This document shows positions 13,051 to 24,036 of a DNA stretch of 64,000 nt, one piece after another (position 1 is the stretch's first letter; each line of letters opens with the position of its first letter). This stretch comes from Onchocerca volvulus (lineage: Eukaryota > Nematoda > Chromadorea > Rhabditida > Onchocercidae). The stretch spans positions 14,315,661 to 14,379,660 of the forward strand of contig HG738137.1 in assembly GCA_000499405.2 (NCBI GenBank), given 5' to 3'. A program made the position numbers and the translations under genes. The notes under the pieces were generated by a model that saw nothing but the letters and a program-made list of their open reading frames with translations, was not told the DNA's origin and made no database searches.

Positions 13051-15604
13051 AATCGTTGGATAAAATTGTTATTATTATTACTATTATTGTAGTTGCGGTT
13101 GTTATTATATCATTTCGAGATTTTCAGCCATTTCATATTTTCTTCCAAATCTATACAAATATCGATCGATTTAAATTGCCATAATTCTACCAAGTTGGCT
13201 TTAACTATTTGTCTCTTCTCTCTGTTGTTGTCAACTATTTGTCACTAGTAGCAGTTTAAATATATTCCAGTTGTCCACCCACTCCACCCACTCCTCTTTT
13301 ACGATATTTAAAAATACTTCATATATTTCAAATATTCACGCATTTTACCTTCCTTCTCAACTTCGTTTAGTTAATTTGTAAATTTTGTACATATTTTCAA
13401 CTTTCAACCCACGCATTCTCCCACGTCCGCCTCCTCATCTTCCACTTTTCACCCACGCATCCTTCCACCTACCTATTTTCACCAAATTCTTCTCATCCGC
13501 TTCTTTCAATATTGACAACAAATAATTTAATTCAATTCGATCTATCATCGAGCTATATTATTGGTACTAACCTGCCCCGAATATTTGAATAATTATTTCA
13601 ATTGATCGAAATTTTCTTCGATTACTTTTCATTATTTTTCAAATATTTGAAATATGAAATTTTAATTCATGCAATAAATAATTAATTTCATCAAAGTATT
13701 ATCAATTTTTTATTAATCAAATTAATTAAATTCGAACTACTGCACTTAATTAAATGTATATTCACATAAATTGCATGAAAGTTGTTATAGTTTGAAAAGT
13801 TTAATATAAATGATCAATTTTAAACAATTAGAATGTTTGCTAATTTCGTTCTTTTAAATTTTAAAATGATATAAAAATTTGCCGCATTAAAATATTATTG
13901 ATTTTAGTTATTGATTTAATTACTATGCTATAGTTTGAATGAAAATTACTATTATTTGAAAAGTTTAAAGTAAATTATCCATTATATGATTATAATTATT
14001 ATATGTCTAATTATATGCAGATGTTAGTGATTTTTTTAATTATATAAAATTACATAATTTTATTTTTAATCATACAAAATTATTTATTTTCCTTGATTTT
14101 TTTATGAGTTAAAAATTTTACCGATATTTTCCTTCTTCCCTTACTTTTTTATTTTTTGGAAAATTTTTATTGGAAATTCACCAAATTTTGAGACAGAAGA
14201 AGAAAAGCGGAAATAAAAAAATTTTTAAAAACAATTTGAAAATTTATCAAATTTTAAAATGTAAAGTACATTTTGGGATGAGTCATCATTCATGTCAAAA
14301 TTAGAAGTTCTTCAGGATGATGATGATTTATATTAATTATGATAAATGAATTTTGAATTTTTTCACAGAGAATTGTTTCGGAAATTCCTTTATCGATTGA
14401 TCGATTTATCTGATAATTATAATAATTTTAATTATATACATATTTACATATATTTTATATACATATATAATTAATTTCTTGATAAATAATCCAGAATAAT
14501 TCAAAATTTAAGTATCACTTTCCCTGAGCAAAAATTCCCAAATGATCTTCTTCCATCATCCTTTTTCCGTTTTGTTCATCATTTTTTTTTTTTTATTTCA
14601 AAATTTTCTTTTTCATTTACCACTGATTAATTTACTGAATTGAATGAATTATTACTCTATCGGGAAGCATAAAACTGGAACCATTTTGCATTTAAATGAA
14701 AAATTTTCCTAATTAATAATCGATTTTAATTATTAGGAATTTTTCCCAAGAAAAAATAATTATTAAATTTTGGGTCAGATTGAATTGTTCCATTTTTTTT
14801 TTTTTTTTTAAATTACTCATCTAATGATTTCATTAAATGAATATATTAAATGAATATTTTCAGTACATCATTAAATCATTTCAATACATCATCAATTACC
14901 TTTTAAAATAATATTTTCGATGTTAACGATGCAAGAAGAAAGAGGAAAGAAATTCATCAAAAAAAATAAATAAATAAATGAATAAAAATAAAAAATAAAA
15001 ATGAAAAATAAAAAATAAAAATTTCGAGAAGAAATTCATTTTTTTTTTTTTTTTTTTTTTGTCGTTTCTATCAAATAAGCCAGGAGAAATTTGAAATGAA
15101 TGTCGTGTAGAAAGGAAAATAAATTTATACAAAATTGATGAAATAATGGATAAAAAAAAAAAAAGGAAATGAATAAATTTAATAGATGTAATTATGTGTT
15201 AATTAAGATTTAATTAATTAAAACTTCTCTTTCATTATTCTCGTTAATAATAGAAAAATTTTCATCTAAAATTATGCGATATACAAAAATTCTTGTATTA
15301 ATTGTATAAAAACTTGGTATGAATTTTTGGTTTAATAGATTAAATAGTAATATACAACAATAATAAATATTATACGATAATTCAACAAATTGAAATTTAG
15401 AAATAAATAATTATTTTGTAAGTGAATAAGTTTTTATTTCAGATTATTCGTTAAAGTAATGAAATTTTCAAATAATTTTTGACTTTTTTATTCCCTAATT
15501 TTTATTTTTCATTATATAATCGTATTTAAATTTTCTTATTAAATAATTACATTTCAATACTCGCATTTAATATTCGTATGTATTTAAATTTTTAGGATTT
15601 GAAA

Positions 15605-16168
15605 ATGATAAGAAGTTTTACAGTATCCGATAATAGACTGATAAAAACAGCGATTATCATCCACGTGGATCACTTACGTCAAATTTAATCAGATGGTTTA
15701 AAATATTCTGATAATTATAATTTATTTTAGGAAAAATTTAGAATTCCTGCGAGAATATACGCAAGATTACACGTCAATGATCAGATCAATATTATGCATC
15801 CGTCAATTTTCAATGCTAAGTAAATTTTTTTTTTTCGCGCAATTTTTCACGTAACTTCAATTTACGTCTAATTTATTTTGATTCATTCATTTTCTTTCTT
15901 GAATTAGATTCTTTGGAAATTTTTTTAAAATTTTTAGATTTTAATTTTTTTTTTAAATTTTTTCTAAAATTTAAAAATTTTTTTATGTACAATAAAATTG
16001 GGCATAATTATTATTTTTTGAGAATAAAATTATGGCTAAGTTAAAAGCAATTGAATTAAATGAAAATTTGGAAATTAATTTCAGTTTAATTTTATTTCAA
16101 TTAAAATATTATTGATTTTCAGTGATAATTTACTAGCGACAAATCAATTAGCTCAAAGGTACGATTAA
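15605..16168 (+). CDS. Candidate small three-exon gene, unknown product
   Basis: A phase-consistent model uses 15605-15664 (ATG, donor CAC|gtggat), 15731-15819 (acceptor attttag, donor AA|gtaaat) and 16123-16168 (acceptor ttttcag, ending in TAA), giving 64 residues. The middle exon is the most coding-like (EKFRIPARIYARL, then INIMHPSIF). The first donor is weak. The last exon could instead end at AG|gtacga (16158), but no acceptor follows before the M6-family gene's ATG at 16243, so a fusion with that gene is not supported. No recognisable domain. This could be an artefact or the remains of 5' exons of the downstream gene. Confidence 0.3.
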
Positions 16169-16242
16169 ATTTCGCGAAATTTAAAATTCTGGATTGAATA
16201 ATGATTTATTGAATTTTGCGAAATGATAATTTCGTCGTCTTG

Positions 16243-19200
16243 ATGTGTTTGAAATATTTTCGATACGTTCCATGGGTTTCATTATTTGCCTTTATCATTT
16301 CAATTCTTGGCTCTGTTATGTTTATCATCCTTTTCGATGGTGCTTTACAAGGATTTGCTGAACAGGTCGGATTTTTTTATTTCAAAAAAAAAGTTGAAAA
16401 AGATTTATAGCATTTTAAATTTGATTAATTTAATAATTTTCCAAAATTCTTCTTTCCGAATTTTATTTTAAGTAAAAATTCCATTTTGTTTTTTAAATAA
16501 CAAAAATATCATTCATCATTGAAAAATTCAATATTTCTTAATTAAATCGATTGAAAAAGATGAAAATTAAATTATTATGCCAATTTTTAAAATTTTATTC
16601 TCGAAATTTTCATAATTTAATTCCACATTTCATGATTATTCTCAAGAAATTGATTAGTACAATTAGCATTTTAAATATTCAGTAATTTTGGCTAATTCTT
16701 GTTTATCCCAAAAAATTGATAAATAATTAGTATTTTCGGTAATTGGTAAAAATGATAATTTATTTCCGATCAAAAATATTACAAAGAATTGGAATTATTT
16801 CTAGTCTAAAATGTATAAATATGTTAGAATTTAAAATAATAACCTAAAGGGAATCTTATTTCTAGTCTAAAATATGCAAACAAATTGGAATTTAAGATAA
16901 ATGACTCAAGATAAGTCTAATTTATAATCTAAAATGAACCGGCGATAAAAATCTATTTCTAGTCTAAAATATGTGAGAAAATTAAAATTTAAAATAAATA
17001 ACCCAAGATAAGCAAGAAAAGCAAGCATATTTCTAAAAAATAACGAATTAAAATTTAAAATAAATAGTTCAAGACAAAATTTATTTTTAATCTAAAATAT
17101 GTGAAGAAATTAAAATTTTAAAATGAATAATCTAAAGTATGACTGATTGTTGTGATAGAGGATGTATATGTATATATTATCGTGAAAGTAATTTTTGAAA
17201 GTTTTTTTTTTTTCTTTTTTTTGTTTGGAATTGAAATTTGATACAAATAAATATTGTTGCAAAAAATGCGATCTTTATATGACGAATTTTATTTGTCGCA
17301 ACTACCGCACACAATGAATTGATAAATATCGATAAAACGATTGATAATTTGAATTTTTTCTTGATAGCGGAGAAGTTATCTATGGGAATTGTTAAAGTTT
17401 GATAAAATTTCAATGGTGCCAATCATCGGATATCGATCCGATCAGTGCAAAGGATTGAATAAATATATAAATCAATAATTTCTTTTCAGAAAGATTCCTT
17501 TTTATACTGAAATTGTTTACTACGTATGAACCCAAATATAATTTACAAACATGTTTACTTATGGCGCAAAAAGAATTATTTTATAACATATTAATTTCTG
17601 TTATAAAAGAAATTTTGTTTAAAATAGAATAGAATAAATTCAATTCCCGGAATGTTGGAAATATTGATTTTTAGTATAATGTAGTAAAAATTCATGCAAA
17701 GCCTATTATTAAAAACAAACTAGCATTCAAACAAACATATTTGATTTCTTTTTATTACTGAATTAGATTTAAAATTAAATTTGTTTATTAATTATCAGTT
17801 ATATAGCATAATTTACAGTATGACTTAGTAAAGCGTGAAGAAAGTTTGTTTATTACATATTACTATGGCATAATACAATTTAAGCATGCTAATTATATCA
17901 TAATGATCAAAAACTTAATTATTTCAACTTTTTTCTAGAATATAAAGATCTTTAATTCTTTTTTATCATATTTATATTCAAAAAAATATTTTAATTTCTC
18001 GACAAATTCATGAATATTAATTAAATTTTTTTCAGCTTAATCTATTAGTACCAGTGGGTACATTGTCAAAATTTCGATTGATTCTTATCATTATAACAGT
18101 GCTTCTGATTCTTTCTGTTCTTGGATTCCTGTTCGTTGGAGCATCTGCTACATCTGGTAATTAATTAATTTAATCAATACTATCTAAAATATAATTAGAA
18201 ATTAATTAATATGTGCAAAAATAACACTATAACTTTTTTGGACTATTGAACTTTTTTAAATTATTATGTTAATAATTTTGAGCATATTTTACTAAACGAA
18301 AAAAAAATCAATGATTTTCATATTTTTCATTAAAACGATATAAATTTATGTATTTAATAGCATTGTAGAAATCAATATTTTGAAATTTAATGAATTCTAA
18401 GATGAAAAAAAAAATTTTTTTTTTCATTTTACTGGCAAAAAAAAAAAGAAAAAAAAATTGTTCAAATAATCAAGAGTTAATCAGGAAAAATTAGTTGGAT
18501 GGAAATCAAAATGAAATATGAAACAATTATGAATCTTATAATTTCCTGTTGAGATTTTATAACAGATTGACAAAAAATGGATTTTACACGATAAGTTGTT
18601 AAAATCATTATTATCGATTTGAATGAATATGAAGCATCACAATATGTCAACAAATTTGAAATTACAAAGGTCGAAAGGTCAATGTCATCATTATTTGAGG
18701 CAATTAGAACTTTCTCACAATTTACAATTATACATCAAAAAATCGATAATCTTCGTCAAATTTATGCTAAATATTAGCCAAAAGAATGAAACTCTAAATC
18801 TTTATGATTAACGAAATTGAATTAATGAATTAAGGCATTAAAATCAGTGCTAAAATTGAATGATTAAAATTGGATTGTAATATAGAATTTCAAAATATTG
18901 AAAACTGTAGAAAAAAAAAAAAAAAAAAGTAGAATGTAGAAAATTTAGATTATAGAAAAAAATTTTATAACCAAAATTCTCTTTTTTAATTAAATTCTAA
19001 TTCATTTAATTCTAATTCTAGTTTTAATATTCTAATTCATTTGCCCAATTTTTGTAACCATAAATATTTAGGCTCATTCTTTTGGCTAATATATTTAGTA
19101 TAAATTTGACTAAGATTATCGATTTTATGATGTATAATTGTAAATTGTGAGAAAGTTATAATTGCCTCAAATAATGATGACATTGACCTTTCGTCCTTTG

Positions 19201-22095
19201 TAATTTCAAATTTGTTGATATATTTTGATATTTCATATTCATTCAAATCGATAATAATAATTTTAACGACTTATCGTGTATAATCCATTTTTTGTCAATC
19301 TCTCATAAATCTTAACAGGAAATTATTCGATTCATTAATTATCCTATTGATGAGAAGAAGATGACACATTCAAATGACTTCCAAGAGATGACATTTTCAA
19401 GTGACTAATGGCAATTTTTTTTTTTTTTTTTTGATTTGGAACACTTTATTATAAAATATCGATTTATTTTTTGAATTTTTTCATTTTTTTTTCAATTAGT
19501 TTGAAATTGTTAAATGAATCATTACATCATTTTATCATCGTTCATTTCTTTGGTAAATTTATAGAATTATCAGTTTCAATTATTTCATTTAATTACAAAG
19601 TGATAAATATAGTAATCAATTATCAAAAAGTTATCAGTATTTTTTGATAATTGATTACTATGTCCATCATTTTGTAAATAATTTCTGAACACTAAATATA
19701 TTTTTACTAATACATATCGCTATATTTTTATAATCCATTTCGAATCAAATTTTTTTTCTAAATTTGAAAAAAAAAAAAAGTCTAAAATAATTCAAATTTA
19801 TTTTTTGCATTTTTTTTTCCCAAAATTTTCTTCGTCTAAAATCATAGCAATGCATCAAATAATAAATTATAAAAAAAAAAAAAAAAGATGAAAAAAGAAA
19901 GGAATAAAATAAGAAATGCATATTAAAATGATATCTTCAAGGAATATTTCCTAATATAAAATAAATGAATTTTAACATTTTGAAAAAAGAAAAAAAAAAA
20001 AAGAAGGAATTTCGAAAACTTTTGCATCACATCGGTCACATCAAATTGTCAATAAATTTAAAATTTAAGAAAAATTTTCCAAAATAAATTTTTATTTAAA
20101 AAAAGAGAAGAAAAAAAATGTAGTAAATTAAATTTTAGTATCAATCGGTTATCATACAAGAGCAGATATATCAGATGAACGATCATTTTTGATTCGAACT
20201 ATCACATCGCCATTTATTCTTGGCTTATTATCATTGGTACTTAGTATATTAGGTTAATTTTAATTTTTTTAAAATTATTTAATTCAATTCATTCACAATT
20301 CTGTTTTTTGACATTCTTCTGTTATAATTAATTAATTAATTAATTTTTAGCGATGAATTTCAAATTAATCATAATTGTATAATTTTTACTTTTTTTTTTT
20401 TTTTTTTTTTTTTTAAAGCATGTATAAATCTTTAGTCATATTTATACATGAATATATGATTTTTTACAAATGTTATAATTCTGTTACGTAACGTGTATGA
20501 AGCGAAAAATATTGCAAAAAAAAAAAAAAAACGATTAGATCATTAAGTAATAATTAGAGCGTTATAAATTTTAAATGATTTATCGTATGTAAAATATTTA
20601 CAGTAATATTATAAAATATTTACAGTAATATTGCAAAATATTTACAGTACTATTTTGGTCTGTGATTGTATCAATTAGTGCTGTGTTTACGTCATTTTAT
20701 ATCGTATTTATTGGCGCTATACATTCATTTTGTAATATCGTTGATAATCAATGTTTCGATTTTACCGTATTACTTCCTGCTATTATAAGTATTATTAGCA
20801 ATAAAGTAAGATTATTTGTCATTTTAATCTTTTTTTTTTTTTTTTTTTTTATTAAACATTTTATAGAAAATATACGTGGTAAAATTCCTAAAGTTGAAAT
20901 TTAAAAAAGAGAGAATTATTTTTGATCAGTTATATTAAGAATTGTCTAAATTTATTAGAATTATCTATCAAAAAAAGGTAAAAAAAAAAAAAATAAAAGA
21001 TGGAATTTTTAAAATTGAATTATTATTGAAATCTTTAATCGATAAATAACAAATGAAATAAATAAATCATAGTTTCAGTTAAAATTATTAGTCTAATTCA
21101 TTATTGTATCAATTGTAAAAATATAATAGAATTTTGCATTTTTTTACATTTTTCCTTTTTTTTTTTGATATATATATCAAATATTGGCACTAATAATTTT
21201 AAAATGCCAATAAAAACTCTTATCAAAATTTTAGCATATCAATAACAACATTAATTGATCATACTAATTAATTAAAATAGTAAACAAAGTATAGGTTTTA
21301 ATAATTTCTGTAGTATTTTAATAAATCTAAATATGCTTGAATCTATATTTAAATTAATTTTAGGATGTGGATTTGAAGTTTTGCAGGGATAAAAAGGAAG
21401 TATTATGCGCTGCAGAAAATAATCAAATTTGGCCATTTATTGGTGCTTTATCATTTTGTTTTCTTACACTTGCTGGATTAGTATATTTTCTTATGTGTAT
21501 GAGTGCTAATTATACAAGGTTTGTAATTAATTTAAAATGAGAAAAAAATATTTCTTGCTTTGCTCCAATTTAATTATTTAATTAAGTTTGAAGTGGGTCA
21601 TGCTTGTTTTTGATTCTGAATTTTAATTGAGTCATACTTGTTGATTTCTTTTTCCTTTCCATTTAATTTAATACTTTTTTATATCAAATTCAGAAAAATG
21701 AATCATTTAAAATTAATATATATTTTTTCAATATATTAATGAAATGGCTTTATTTTTTAAATAATTAAATGTAAAATTTAAAAATTAATATATTAAAGAA
21801 AAAAAAAAAATTTCCTTTTCGCATTACACTAAAGAAGTCATTTCTAGTCAATCATTTAACTTTATTTTTTTTTATAATTAACAACTTTATTTTTTTAGTA
21901 ATTAATAACTTTATTTTTCAATAATTAATTGTGAAATTTTAAAATTAATATGTCGAAAAAAATAAAAAATAAAAAAAAAAAAATGAAAATTTTAGGATTC
22001 GTTCAGAACAACGAGCACGTAAAGGTGAACATTATGCGATGAATCAGGGTACGGTTGATTCCAATTCATTCATTCTTACAAATATGGGCAAATGA
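16243..22095 (+). CDS. Proteolipid protein/M6-family four-transmembrane protein
   Basis: Six exons close in phase: 16243-16365, 18036-18156, 20139-20252, 20648-20805, 21364-21518 and 21996-22095, giving 256 residues. The family (vertebrate PLP and M6, Drosophila M6, nematode nmgp-1) has four membrane segments and a large outer loop with four cysteines. Here the N-terminus reads CLKYFRYVPWVSL, parallel to the family CLxxxPYASL start. Hydrophobic segments lie near residues 10-32, 54-78, 102-140 and 203-225. The loop between the last two has Cys at about 145, 152, 177 and 186, with a CFD start matching the family C-x-D and a C-rich end before the last helix. A basic cytoplasmic tail (RIRSEQRARKGEHY) follows. 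It likely acts at neuronal or epithelial plasma membranes. The chosen ATG is the only in-frame Met after the upstream stop. Confidence 0.8.
16792..17145. repeat. Degenerate minisatellite, about six units of 35-75 bp
   Basis: The phrase TTTCTAGTCTAAAATATG followed by AAATTAAAATTTAAAATAA and a CAAGATAA-like end recurs with starts near 16796, 16857, 16916, 16952, 17027 and 17082. Copies differ by substitutions and small indels. The array lies in intron 1 of the M6-family gene. Confidence 0.75.
18531..19333. repeat. Foldback element: two ~290-bp inverted arms, ~220-bp loop
   Basis: Sequence 18531-18821 matches the reverse complement of 19044-19333 at roughly 90% identity over nearly its whole length. 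Both outer ends carry ATTTCCTGTT next to a long shared block, and the inner ends fade around TTTATG. The loop is AT-rich with a poly-A run. The arms lack direct signs of a transposase. The element lies within intron 2 of the M6-family gene, so the pre-mRNA could form a long duplex. Confidence 0.85.
19609..19661. repeat. Perfect 21-bp inverted repeat with 11-nt loop
   Basis: The arm 19609-19629 is the exact reverse complement of 19641-19661, with the loop at 19630-19640. The element lies in intron 2 of the M6-family gene, about 280 bases after the large foldback. Confidence 0.9.
20591..20647 (+). repeat. Triplicated 22-bp unit containing a splice acceptor
   Basis: The word AAAATATTTACAG starts at 20591, 20613 and 20635, exactly 22 bases apart. 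Only the third acceptor (exon from 20648) keeps the M6-family reading frame. The first meets a TAA after three codons and the second a TAG after about 14. Confidence 0.9.
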
Positions 22096-22099
22096 ATTG

Positions 22100-22105
22100 A
22101 ATAAA
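22100..22105 (+). promoter_or_regulatory. Candidate polyadenylation signal of the M6-family gene
   Basis: AATAAA begins five bases after the stop codon. A second AATAAA near 22260 would leave a more usual 3' UTR length. Confidence 0.35.
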
Positions 22106-22590
22106 CAATTTTTACGTTCAATTTCTTATCAACTAAAAACAAACGATTAATGAAACAAAGTGATAATAGTGATAAGAGATTATCAATTTATGCTTATTTT
22201 GTTTTATGATTAGAATTAATTTTTCTCTTTCTCTTTTTATTAAGTACTCTTTGTTAATGTAATAAATTAAGGTATTCAAGTAATGTTCTGGAATTTTCGT
22301 TAAGAAATCTAAAAAATGTGATAAAATTCGGCATTGATCATCACAAGAAAAACAATAAATTACTTTGTGCAATTTGGATGATAAAAGAAAAGTTAATCGA
22401 GAAGATACCTGAATATATCATTGTATAATCCGGAAAATCCAAAAACAAAAAAATCCTGAAGAAGATAAGCAGGAATTTATTAGAATTAATATGTTATCAA
22501 ATTATATTATTGAGTTAAAAGATAAATTTCATCTTACTGTAATTATCGGTAAATATCGAATTATCATCAAAAAGTGATAAATATGATAAT
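22106..22590. other. Spacer after the M6-family gene
   Basis: Likely includes that gene's 3' UTR. Short ORFs on the minus strand here have no splice or composition support. Confidence 0.5.
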
Positions 22591-22727
22591 ATATTTAGCT
22601 AAGCTTAAAATATGAAGAATACGTGAGAAAGATAAAAATACGTGATTGATAGAAAATAATAAATACATTTAGCCAAGCTTAAAATATGAAAAATACGTGA
22701 AAAAGATAAAAATACGTGATTTAGCCG
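22591..22727. repeat. Tandem duplication, 74-bp period
   Basis: ATTTAGCTAAGCTT at 22593 recurs as ATTTAGCCAAGCTT at 22667. Each is followed by AAAATATGAA and AATACGTGA words and GATAAAAATACGTGATT. The copies differ at only a few positions. Confidence 0.9.
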
Positions 22728-22859
22728 TATCACAAAATAATTGTAGCGTAAATAGGGTATCTTTGCTTCATTGTCAATTTTCACATTTTTTTGAAGTTTA
22801 CATCACAATTTCTTCCGGTTAATTTCAAATTTTTTTATGACATACTGGCAAAGTGAAAA

Positions 22860-23180
22860 TTCTCGATGGAATAACTTCATCTCTCAAAATTGATTTTATC
22901 GCGGGAGATCTCCCGGTAATGCAAGAAATACAATCAATAAACTATCAGATATCAATAGTTGCTCGTTCGAGAATAAAAGAGTTGGAATTGAGCTGCATGT
23001 TGTGACCGGTTTCCAAGATGGAATTACTGACCATTTAAATTTTTTTTTTTGCCGGCTGAGTGTCAGTTTAGCGATTTGAGAGGGATGGGTGCACGCGGTT
23101 CAGGCATTGTTTTCGTTTTTTATTGTTTCACGGTTACCACGTTAGGGTGCGTTCATGTACGTCAAGGAGTATTTGGACGT
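22860..23180 (+). promoter_or_regulatory. Promoter-like GC-richer region upstream of the USP gene
   Basis: Base composition rises clearly above the surrounding DNA. It contains a perfect 14-bp palindrome (CGGGAGATCTCCCG, 22902-22915), a CCAAGATGG word resembling a YY1-type site, and several CpG-containing words between 23050 and 23160. It lies about 900-1,200 bases before the first USP exon and has no coding frame, so it is the best candidate for that gene's promoter or a 5' noncoding exon. Inference only. Confidence 0.35.
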
Positions 23181-24036
23181 AATTTACGTATATAAGTTAA
23201 AATTAAATGTTCTAAAAGTAGGTGACAATATATATTCAAATGTGAGTTTCTGTAAATCAATAGCATAGACGGATACGTGAATTTTCAACGTATATGGCTT
23301 GAAGATTACATATAATTGAGAAAAATTTTGTTATTCATAAACTGATCATGTATGTATTACAATAGTAATACTAAATCTGCAGATTCAATCCAATTATCCC
23401 AAGATTTCTCGATAAATAACATCGGAATTTTAAATCTCTGCTTGATCATGATTTTCAGAAACACTGAGATATGTTTTATCGATGAGACGTGATTATTCTC
23501 AAAGTTGCTTAAAGGCTTAATGTTTAATTTTGAAACGTACTCTCAGTGAATCTCTCTTATTTCAATAGAAAATAAACTTACATTAATGTTTTGATTAAGT
23601 AATAATAATGAGATGATTTGTCATTCATCATTTTTTGCAATTCAGTGCTTAAAAATTTAACAGCTTTAATAATCGGTAACTAAAAATATAAAATCATATA
23701 TTCATATTTAAATATATTTCTTCCATAAAATCGGTAGCATTTGTATTACTCATCGAATCATGATTATCATACCAGCAACCGTAATTAACCGCAATAATTT
23801 TCATAATTTTATCTAAATTCAATTTATTTTCAATTGGTACGATTGTTTTCATTAGCTTAGTTAAGTAATAGATATTATCCTTATAATTATCGATGTTTTA
23901 TGCTTATAATGAAATCGTAAAAAATTTTTGATAATCATCATATCTTTATGATCGTTATTACTTCTCATATTTATATTCTAATCGTAAAATTTTTTCCGTA
24001 ATCATTCCGATTTTATGATCACATCGTTGATTTCAG

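Larger units (their letters stand above)
5976..15604. other. 9.6-kb region without a supportable gene
   Basis: This stretch is dominated by A/T homopolymers, short AT-only ORFs and simple repeats. I read both strands and found no chain of exons with coherent phases. Local items: an alanine-codon-rich patch at 6425-6480 open on both strands, an (AAAT)n/(AT)n tract at 9278-9373, two AGGTCA half-sites at 8913 and 8964, a 14-bp palindrome at 12157-12170, a GA-rich tract at 12960-13050, and a C-rich pyrimidine stretch at 13260-13500 with a repeated ACCCACGCAT word. Confidence 0.6.

Noticed and set aside
13260..13500. C-rich pyrimidine stretch as a possible promoter or gene
   Set aside because: No open frame, TATA-like or exon context; only a repeated ACCCACGCAT word, too little to call.
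18623..19246. Two similar ORFs in opposite orientation
   Set aside because: They are the two arms of the foldback; the differences between arms alter residues throughout and one copy has stops, so no coding constraint is visible.
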